NCBI RefSeq assembly: GCF_004295585.1 | Contig: NZ_AP019400.1 | Location: forward strand, 5,058,001-5,122,000 | Direction of reading: 5' to 3' | DNA: 64,000 bases | Origin: Cohnella abietis | Lineage (GTDB): Bacteria > Bacillota > Bacilli > Paenibacillales > Paenibacillaceae | In this document: positions 57,651 to 64,000 of the stretch, in pieces | Numbering within the stretch: the stretch's first letter is position 1 | Layout of the letters: the number at the start of each line of letters is the position of its first letter | Position numbers and translations under genes: made by a program | Notes under the pieces: model-generated | Told to the model about the DNA's origin: nothing | The model's input: the letters and a program-made list of their open reading frames with translations, nothing else | The model's database searches: none

Positions 57651-60118
57651 TTCTCACACAAACGAGTTTCAACTAACACTCCAGCTTTCTCATCCAATCG
57701 CAAAGTCTTAATCTCGAACCCGTTGAGCTGAACCTCCTGCCGAATACCTAGTGAAGGAATCGTTACGAAGGTCGTCTGCTTATGGCCCGTTGGCTCGAAC
57801 AAACGAATAATGTAGCCTTCCCCGCGCTCTTCTTTCTTGAATGCACTAAGCTGTATCGTTCCTTCCTCAAGCTGAAGATAGGAAGCTGGCTTTTCGCCGT
57901 CACCAGAAGGAAAGAAGCTAAGCGCGTACGGTCTCTCGTTATGAGCATCTGCTTCACGATCAACGACTGTACGTCTCTCTTCAAGCGCTCCCGCATTAAA
58001 CCAGAATGTATATTGGCGCTCCCCTTGATCAATTCTAGGAGAAAATCTGTCCTGCATAACAATCGCACGGTCATTTATTGGATGAGCGCAGTAACCAGGG
58101 CTCCGTAGCAAAGAAAGACGAAGCTCCCCATCTCGATAGTCTGATCCATAGGTTCCATTATTGATACACGTAATCGCCTGATTTCTCTCATTGGATTGGA
58201 TGGCTACCCATTTCTGAGCTACCGTTTCCTCCCCGTCAGCTGCCAATTGCTGAGCTCCAAACGCAGTTTGTCCAAAGTAAATACCGTCTCTTAGCTCTGT
58301 TGGAATCGATAGCTTCAGCATCTTGTCCTTTTCATTCCAATACACTCGAACCTGAACCTCAATCTCCGTTCCCTTCTTCGGAAGCTTGTAGGTTAAACAA
58401 ATCGAGGAGTTACCGTATACTAGTACAGACTCAATTACAGTTCTTACTTCTCCATCCTCAATAACCCGGACAGACGGCAGCAATCTTTCCTTCACACCTG
58501 AGAAGTCAGTACCTGCTCCAGTATCCATCAGCGAGAATTTGCCGATTACATGAGCAAATGTATTCGTATCCATCCGCCAAGGATCCTCATTGTCCTCTAC
58601 GACAATTGGACAGAAGGCATCTGGTCGCAAGTATGAACCACCACCAACAAGATATTCATCAATCAGACCTGTACGGGTATTCACAGTAACCGTCAGCTCA
58701 TCGCTTACAAAATGATATTTCCCGTCTTGAAGCTTTAATTCAGGCTCTGGCTTTCGCTCAAGCATCTCAATTCGGCAATCAAAGCGATTCATTGAAGATG
58801 GAGCCAGCTCCGCCTCAAAAACAACTCTCTTACGCCAATCTAGATTTAGATTGCTAAGCTCCTTTTCAGGCTGAGACGCGATTTGCTGACCATCCCTATA
58901 GACAACGGGCATCGAGAATTCGTCCTTCCAATTCTGATCCTCCAGCATGAACTCACACTCAAAGATACCCTTAACAGGAAATGGATGAGGATTATAAACG
59001 AGCACAGGGTACTCTTTAAGCTCTGCTTTAGGCTGTCCTGCAGCTAAGGCGAAGAAGGCTCTGGCTTTTAGACGAGCAGCGATTTCGAGACCATGATCGA
59101 TCAAACGCAAAGACGCTTCTTCAGCGGGCTGAATAGAGGAACCCGGTAATATGTCGTGAAATTGAGCCATCATCAGATCACACGTCGCTTCATGAAGATC
59201 TGATGCAGGATACGATAGCATTCCTTGCAGCGCAGCGGCTGATAGCATTTTCTCCGTCATATATAGCTCATTTTCCAACTGTCGGTGCTTTTGTTTAATT
59301 CGAATCATAGAGGTGTAGCAGCCAACAAAACGTGGATTCAAATCCCCATTATAACGAGGAAGCTCCACTGCTTCCTTCAAAGCTTTGAAATATGTCTCAG
59401 GCCTAGAATGGATAAGCTCATACCCGTTCGCGTTGTCCATCATCTCCTTGATTTTGTTCAGATCAAGACGAGACGGCCCCCCCCCATGATTACCTACTCC
59501 CCATAACACCATAGAGATGGTATTGTCAGGCATATCGTTTAAAGCATTATTTATTTTAATATGAGCCTCACCAAGAGCCGAATTATATCCCCCCATCACT
59601 CGATGAGCCATAATTTCGCTACCATTGAAGCCTTCCCAAACAAATTCCCTAGCCGGTGCCTTATCGAATCCATCTGGACGCATAAAAATATAAGAATCAT
59701 AACCCGCCTGCTGCATAATTTGCACAAGTCCTTGGGTATGCCCGAACGAGTCAAAATTAATCGCAGTAGTAGGCTCTACCCCGAATTTTTCAAGGAAATA
59801 CGACTTGCCTAATAGAATCTGTCTAACGAACGATTCACCTGACGGCATATTACAATCTGGCTGCAGGTACCAACCGCCCATAATGTGCCACTTGCCCTCG
59901 CTCACTAGACGCTGTATACGCTTGAATAGGGTGGGCTCGTACTCTTCTATCCATTTATAAAGAATCACTTCGTTATGATTGAAAATATAACCGTCAAACT
60001 CCTCGCAGAAATCCGCTGCCGCGCGAAATGTTGATACCGCCGCTGCTGCTCCCTCTTCCCACTCCCACTGCCATACCGGATCTAAATGCGCGTTACTTAA
60101 CAGATATAGCTTCTTCAA
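57647..60118 (-). CDS. Alpha-mannosidase, GH38
   Basis: An 823-residue cytoplasmic glycoside hydrolase of family 38. The metal site and N-box are KLYLLSNAHLDPVWQWEWEEG (H11, D13); the nucleophile region NFDSFGHTQGL has D123. C-terminal beta domains follow. It releases mannose from oligosaccharides taken up by the cell. The TTG at 60118 was chosen since GGGGGGAT lies 6 bases upstream and family members begin with this motif; 43 upstream codons are left out. Divergent from the AraC gene at 60260, which probably regulates it. Confidence 0.93.
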   Translation of the reverse strand: MKKLYLLSNAHLDPVWQWEWEEGAAAAVSTFRAAADFCEEFDGYIFNHNEVILYKWIEEYEPTLFKRIQRLVSEGKWHIMGGWYLQPDCNMPSGESFVRQILLGKSYFLEKFGVEPTTAINFDSFGHTQGLVQIMQQAGYDSYIFMRPDGFDKAPAREFVWEGFNGSEIMAHRVMGGYNSALGEAHIKINNALNDMPDNTISMVLWGVGNHGGGPSRLDLNKIKEMMDNANGYELIHSRPETYFKALKEAVELPRYNGDLNPRFVGCYTSMIRIKQKHRQLENELYMTEKMLSAAALQGMLSYPASDLHEATCDLMMAQFHDILPGSSIQPAEEASLRLIDHGLEIAARLKARAFFALAAGQPKAELKEYPVLVYNPHPFPVKGIFECEFMLEDQNWKDEFSMPVVYRDGQQIASQPEKELSNLNLDWRKRVVFEAELAPSSMNRFDCRIEMLERKPEPELKLQDGKYHFVSDELTVTVNTRTGLIDEYLVGGGSYLRPDAFCPIVVEDNEDPWRMDTNTFAHVIGKFSLMDTGAGTDFSGVKERLLPSVRVIEDGEVRTVIESVLVYGNSSICLTYKLPKKGTEIEVQVRVYWNEKDKMLKLSIPTELRDGIYFGQTAFGAQQLAADGEETVAQKWVAIQSNERNQAITCINNGTYGSDYRDGELRLSLLRSPGYCAHPINDRAIVMQDRFSPRIDQGERQYTFWFNAGALEERRTVVDREADAHNERPYALSFFPSGDGEKPASYLQLEEGTIQLSAFKKEERGEGYIIRLFEPTGHKQTTFVTIPSLGIRQEVQLNGFEIKTLRLDEKAGVLVETRLCEN

Positions 60119-60259
60119 GGAAATCCCCCCATGATATGGTCTTCTTTCCTCCTTATTATCATGTGGATCCCGTTTGTGAGTAAATTGCTTATTCGAATGA
60201 CTTTTTGTCCTATTATGATATGATTGAAAAATAGAGGCTAAACTCAAGGAGGCAAAGCT

Positions 60260-61153
60260 GTGGAAATTAATCGCTTAAAAGCTGAACTGCCCGCTGTTTT
60301 CAATCAGCTTTGTCATGAAATACAAATCAATGATACTGTCATAGATTGGATCGATATCGTTTTTGAACAAGTAGGCAATGCCAGCAAATGTCCACCACAT
60401 TCCCATACCTGGTTCGAATTTAACTATGTACTTACTGGACAAATGCAAACACGCTTTGACAATCAGCTTGTCACAATCAACGAGGGTGACTTTTTTCTTA
60501 TCCCGCCAGGCTTGATCCACTCACATACCTATAAAAATTATAATCCGCATGAAGGGATTTGCATCAGATGGCGAATTCGGCACTCTGAACAATCACACAA
60601 TAACGATGCCTTATTTATCAATCTCGATAAGCTTCATCAATGGAGGCCCGGCGGATACCCTGATCACTATGGAATCAAAGCCATTGTTCTACATTTCTTT
60701 CAAGAAGCCTTAGCTGGAAACTCTCCGCTATCCCTTCAGTTAATACTCGTACGTCTATTAGAAGCTCTAATCCAAATTAACAATAGAGAAGAAAATACGT
60801 CCCCAGAATATTCTGGACCACGAGATATGCTCATCAAAAAAATCGAGGTCTATCTTGAGGACTACATGGGTGAACAATTCAATGTCACAGAGCTTGCCGC
60901 CTCACTGCATATGAGCTATGGACATTTGTGCCGAATCTACAAGCAACGTACGGGTATAACCCTTGTCGATAGAATGAATCGTATTCGGCTGGAGAAAGCG
61001 AGAAAGCTCCTTCAGCCCCCATCGGCGTTGCTTATCAAGGAAATCGCTGAACAAGCTGGATTTCCAGACATCTATTATTTCAGCAAAGCCTTTAAGAAGC
61101 ATTACGGGCTTAGTCCAGTCGCCTACAGAAAAGAGCATACAGATGGAAATTAG
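60260..61153 (+). CDS. AraC-family regulator, divergent from the mannosidase gene
   Basis: A 297-residue regulator. Residues 40-105 are a cupin domain (CPPHSHTWFEFNYVLTGQMQTRFDNQLVTINEGDFFLIPPGLIHSHTY) and residues 190-290 an AraC DNA-binding domain (FNVTELAASLHMSYGHLCRIYKQRTGITLVDRMNRIRLEKARKLL, LIKEIAEQAGFPDIYYFSKAFKKHYGLSPVAYRKEH). The GTG start follows AAGGAGG. Divergent placement from the GH38 gene suggests control of that enzyme by an oligosaccharide. A strong bidirectional terminator ends it. Confidence 0.92.
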   Translation: MEINRLKAELPAVFNQLCHEIQINDTVIDWIDIVFEQVGNASKCPPHSHTWFEFNYVLTGQMQTRFDNQLVTINEGDFFLIPPGLIHSHTYKNYNPHEGICIRWRIRHSEQSHNNDALFINLDKLHQWRPGGYPDHYGIKAIVLHFFQEALAGNSPLSLQLILVRLLEALIQINNREENTSPEYSGPRDMLIKKIEVYLEDYMGEQFNVTELAASLHMSYGHLCRIYKQRTGITLVDRMNRIRLEKARKLLQPPSALLIKEIAEQAGFPDIYYFSKAFKKHYGLSPVAYRKEHTDGN

Positions 61154-61165
61154 AGCGATAACAAC

Positions 61166-61198
61166 AAAAAAATCGCCCACAAGTGGGGCGATTTTTTT
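61166..61198. terminator. Bidirectional terminator
   Basis: AAAAAAATCGCCC and GGGCGATTTTTTT form a stem with A and T runs on either side, between the convergent AraC and DedA-type genes. Confidence 0.92.
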
Positions 61199-61215
61199 TG
61201 TTAATCTCCTTCAGA

Positions 61216-61839
61216 TTATCCTGCATGATCTTCCTGTGAAGAAATGCTAGCGTTAGCTTCAACAGCATCCTTAGATTTCTTCTTCTTGCTTATTTTACGC
61301 TTAATAAACAGTCCTAATAGCAAGATAGGTACTCCAATTAAGAAAATGTAGAGCGTAACGTCCTTGACCATTGATTCAGCTGAACGTCCGAAGGAATAAA
61401 ATAAAATACCGATGACGTAAAATTTAACTGCACGACCGATAGCCGCATAAATAAGTAAACGCCATAAAGGAAAGTTTAAACATCCCGACAAAATAGTAAA
61501 CACCTTGAAGGGAATCGGAGTAAACGACCCTATCAGAATAGCGGCCTCTCCATTTTTCTGAAACATTGTCGTCGCAGAATCGATCCACTGCTTTTTGAGC
61601 ATTTTGTAAAGAACTGCTTTACCAAGTAATTTACCGATCAAATACCCGAAAGGAGTTCCAAGCAAGCAGGCAATATAACCCACTGTAGCCAACTGAATAG
61701 CCGATGAAGGATTCATCAAGCTAAGCGGAACCTGAAGGAAAAAAGCGGGAATCGGAAAAATAATAGCGTCCGCAAAGGAATGAATAAACAGTCCCCAGGG
61801 ACCGAAATCAAGCAAAAAATCCAAGATGTTATCGATCAT
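61216..61839 (-). CDS. DedA/VTT-domain membrane protein (YqaA-like)
   Basis: A 207-residue membrane protein of the VTT (DedA, SNARE-associated) family, thought to scramble or flip phospholipids. It contains GPWGLFIHSFADAIIFPIPAFFLQVPLSLMNP, GTPFGYLIGKLLG and the pair GSFTPIPFKVFTILSGCLNFPLWRLLIYAAIGRAVKFYVIG, in which F-T-P-I-P-F-K and G-R-A-x-K-F are the typical re-entrant-loop motifs. Five or six membrane segments are followed by a lysine-rich cytoplasmic tail. The start at 61839 is preferred (GGGG upstream); 29 codons upstream are left out. It stands alone. Confidence 0.88.
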   Translation of the reverse strand: MIDNILDFLLDFGPWGLFIHSFADAIIFPIPAFFLQVPLSLMNPSSAIQLATVGYIACLLGTPFGYLIGKLLGKAVLYKMLKKQWIDSATTMFQKNGEAAILIGSFTPIPFKVFTILSGCLNFPLWRLLIYAAIGRAVKFYVIGILFYSFGRSAESMVKDVTLYIFLIGVPILLLGLFIKRKISKKKKSKDAVEANASISSQEDHAG

Positions 61840-62012
61840 ATGCGAACCCCAGTTTGTAGCAATCTTTATCCCATGATAAAGCCTGCTGGATTTGGAGGCG
61901 CCTCTGACATAAAAAGCAACCAACACCTTTAATACGAAAAAAAACGGTTTGTAGTTTCATAAAAATATTGTATTTATCTAACGCTGCAATTATTAATATC
62001 GTTGTGAAAAAA

Positions 62013-62963
62013 TTAGTTAACGTCAGCCTGCAATGGACCTGCTAGTTCGTTCAAGAAAAATAGCTTACCAGGCAAGGTAGGCATATAAGTAGAAGGCAGC
62101 CACCTGTCAGGTCCATGGCGAAGAGTCGTCCAAAGTGATAGTCCCTGCCATTGCATGCCGCGTCCCAGAGCTCCGTCGCAGCCACCAATTATACGATCCG
62201 ATTGCAGGAAAAGCCCCGGTCCTATCGTATTCGCGCGGCAAGGTACCAATGTCGTACGGCTCTTAAAGCTCGTAATCGCATTCTGTTCAATCGTAAGCGG
62301 GTGAAGCTGTGCACCAATTCGATGTGTTTGCTTGCTCCATTCCACATCATTCTCGAATTCCGCTCCGAAATGCGGCTCCCAGAATGCAATATGCATCATT
62401 CGACCGATACCGAACACTGTAATCAGCTCTGCACCCTCTGCCTTCAAAGCTGCAATTTTATCTGCATAGGTTGGTAGGGTTTCTAAAGTCGCAAAGTGGC
62501 GCTGATTTACAGGTACAGTTAGCTCGCCAAGAGGTCCATAGAATGCTTGCTCCATAGCGTATTGGAAGGAGCCTGGGTTGTCGGATGGCAAAGTTTGACC
62601 CTCTCCATCACTCCATTCGTCCATATTGAATCCGAACACGTGAGAGCAATCAATGTTCCATTCTTTAAGAAAATAAACCGCCCATTTGTACATCCCCATC
62701 GGACCTACCGGCAAAATAAAGGCAACCTTACGTCCTGCAGATTTACTTTGACGGATTTGTGTAGCAATCTCATGCCCCATTTTCACATCAAGCTCCTGCA
62801 CCTCGTTACACGAAATCGGCTGAAACTCCTCATGCCAGAAAGCTTGACGATCGCTAATTGTCTCAGGCGGATTGGAGCAGCACTTATCAATCGCTTCCAT
62901 GTCCCAGCCTGCCGGATAGAAGCCCTCTAACAAAGATCCTTTAACCGTTTGCATAAAATTCAT
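62013..62963 (-). CDS. Glucosamine-6-phosphate deaminase-like (NagB-type) protein
   Basis: A 316-residue sugar-phosphate isomerase/deaminase relative. KVAFILPVGPMGMYKWAVYFL and HVFGFNMDEWSDGEGQTLPSDNPGSFQYAMEQAF carry the NagB-type active-site pattern (the acid in NMDEW). The C-terminal region LVPCRANTIGPGLFLQSDRIIGGCDGALGRGMQWQGLSLWTTLRHG is unusual for classical NagB, so substrate could differ. It is 45 bases downstream of a PIG-L-type deacetylase gene on the same strand; together they could deacetylate and then deaminate an amino sugar. The phosphorylation step is not in the window. Confidence 0.78.
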   Translation of the reverse strand: MNFMQTVKGSLLEGFYPAGWDMEAIDKCCSNPPETISDRQAFWHEEFQPISCNEVQELDVKMGHEIATQIRQSKSAGRKVAFILPVGPMGMYKWAVYFLKEWNIDCSHVFGFNMDEWSDGEGQTLPSDNPGSFQYAMEQAFYGPLGELTVPVNQRHFATLETLPTYADKIAALKAEGAELITVFGIGRMMHIAFWEPHFGAEFENDVEWSKQTHRIGAQLHPLTIEQNAITSFKSRTTLVPCRANTIGPGLFLQSDRIIGGCDGALGRGMQWQGLSLWTTLRHGPDRWLPSTYMPTLPGKLFFLNELAGPLQADVN

Positions 62964-63007
62964 AATGAGTAGTCTCCTATTCTAATCTTTATTTTTTAGT
63001 GTCCCTA

Positions 63008-63718
63008 CTAGGGCAACAGCCTTACAGTCGTTAAGCGTGGCCAAGCTTGGCATTGTATAAAGCCCTCCGCGTACGCCTTACCGCACTGCAATCCACGGAA
63101 TTTCGAAACCGTTCTAACAAAATCGAGGAAATCGATACCGTCATGCTCATAAAGCCATTTAATTTGGCTCTGGTGACAATCGTTCATTTGTATTTTTGTC
63201 TCGATAAAATCACTAATATCTACATATTCTGTTGGCAAAAACCCGACTCCGGCTAATGTATCCATATAATAGATAGGAGCCACCTTATCATGGGCTTCCT
63301 CATCAGCTTCATTGTTGTAATTAGGTACAGTGGCCGCGAAGCTAGCATCGAATACGGCTCGGGACACTTCCATATGATCCTTCATATAGTCTTCCGGAGG
63401 ATGTGTAATGATATAATCCGGTTTTACTTTGCGTATGACCTTTACGAGCTTGCTAATCAGCTCATCCTGATCAGATTTTACAGACAAATCAGGCACTTCC
63501 AAGCTGATAACCTCAGCACCTATTAATTGACCTGCAGCCTTAGCCTCTAGTCTTCTTATTTGTATTAGCTCATCTGGTTTAATTAGCTTATGGCCTTTAT
63601 CCCCGTTAGCTACATGTACCATCGTTACATTATGCCCCTGTGATGCCAGCTTTGCCAGCGTCCCACCACAGCCAATTTCCAAATCATCCGGATGACAGCC
63701 TACTGCCAATACGTTCAC
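63008..63718 (-). CDS. PIG-L (LmbE-like) family deacetylase
   Basis: A 236-residue zinc-dependent N-deacetylase. The zinc motif is AVGCHPDDLEIGCGGTLAKLA near the N-terminus; the third ligand is in HPPEDYMKDHMEVSRAVFDASF. The family includes BshB and GlcNAc-type deacetylases. The start was set at the GTG at 63718 (MNVLAVGCHPDD) because GGGGGGAT lies 7 bases upstream; the 68 upstream codons are not family-like. It precedes the NagB-like gene and is divergent from a partial AraC gene, an arrangement suggesting inducible amino-sugar use. Confidence 0.85.
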   Translation of the reverse strand: MNVLAVGCHPDDLEIGCGGTLAKLASQGHNVTMVHVANGDKGHKLIKPDELIQIRRLEAKAAGQLIGAEVISLEVPDLSVKSDQDELISKLVKVIRKVKPDYIITHPPEDYMKDHMEVSRAVFDASFAATVPNYNNEADEEAHDKVAPIYYMDTLAGVGFLPTEYVDISDFIETKIQMNDCHQSQIKWLYEHDGIDFLDFVRTVSKFRGLQCGKAYAEGFIQCQAWPRLTTVRLLP

Positions 63719-63901
63719 TGCAAATCCCCCCATACTCATTTTCCAGAACGTTACTCTCTTGAGTGTAAGCGTTCTTACCTGAGCATTCTTTAGCAAAAAG
63801 ACCATGAAAGGTAGCAATAAGTCCGCAGTTTCTGAGTCATACCTAAACCTGAAATGATATAATAGACCACAACAGAGCATACCTAACGGAGGCATTAGCC
63901 G

Positions 63902-64000
63902 ATGACGGATACAGACATGCAATTCGCAAGAACGAAGCTACAAGAGCCGCTGGCAGTTAAACAGCTTATTTCGTTTCATTACTTCGAGTTCTCCAAGGAT
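63902..64000 (+). CDS. AraC-family regulator, N-terminal part (runs off the window)
   Basis: The first 33 codons of a gene cut by the window end. ACGGAGG at 63886-63892 and an ATG at 63902 give a good start. The residues (ARTKLQEPLAVKQLISFHYFEFSK) resemble the beginning of AraC-type sugar regulators in Paenibacillus. Divergence from the PIG-L/NagB pair also fits, as with the other two AraC genes of this region. Assignment is tentative because the DNA-binding domain lies outside the window. Confidence 0.55.
   Translation, partial: MTDTDMQFARTKLQEPLAVKQLISFHYFEFSKD

Overview
The window is chromosomal DNA of an endospore-forming Firmicute, most likely a member of the Paenibacillaceae (Paenibacillus/Cohnella type). 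The evidence is two small acid-soluble spore proteins, YlbJ, LytH and YunB sporulation genes, a lia-type envelope-stress operon, the yhbD-bactofilin cluster, strong GGAGG ribosome-binding sites with frequent GTG/TTG starts, and local gene orders (yutD-lipA-lytH-yunB; sspI next to a SpoU-type methyltransferase; yhbDEF) that resemble Bacillus subtilis. Assignments rest on protein sequence recognition, not on a database search.

Layout. 0-4.5 kb: spore protein with a sigma-G-type promoter, M3 oligopeptidase, DUF2225 protein, truncated haemoglobin and a possible 28-residue membrane peptide. 4.7-12.7 kb: ylbJ, NAD kinase, yutD-lipA, lytH, yunB, an Sm-like small protein and an HD-GYP phosphodiesterase. 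12.8-19.6 kb: HxlR regulator plus SpxH-like thiol protein, then a two-gene operon whose main product fuses a DarB-like ketosynthase to a haem-oxygenase-like di-iron oxidase domain, a 51-bp tandem repeat array and a coupled pair of small genes. 19.7-24.1 kb: a large dual-kinase hybrid sensor and a flavin monooxygenase. 24.2-28.6 kb: an AT-rich accessory stretch with an AAA ATPase, two pseudogenes, two orphan genes and three copies of a hairpin-bearing element placed after successive genes, like a cassette array.

28.7-45.3 kb is mostly core: RNA methyltransferase, KtrA, SspI, PhnM, RF3, a drug-efflux MFS protein, two bactofilins with YhbD, a cyclase, G6PD, and an eight-gene LiaIHFSR-like envelope-stress cluster with two PspA proteins and a PspC protein. 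45.5-52.6 kb holds an NlpC/P60 hydrolase and a six-gene operon placing an ECF sigma factor between two ABC-transporter modules, behind an ECF-type promoter. 52.7-64 kb is a glycan-utilisation region: GH78 rhamnosidase, GH38 mannosidase, a NagB-like isomerase and a PIG-L deacetylase, with three AraC regulators each divergent from an enzyme gene.

Three long tandem arrays (51 bp x about 17; 52 bp x 10; 52 bp x 16) lie between genes. The two 52-bp arrays, almost 20 kb apart, are the same repeat family in opposite orientation. Together with the cassette-like element and the ketosynthase-oxidase fusion, they are the most unusual things here. No rRNA, tRNA, CRISPR array, phage or transposase gene was found.
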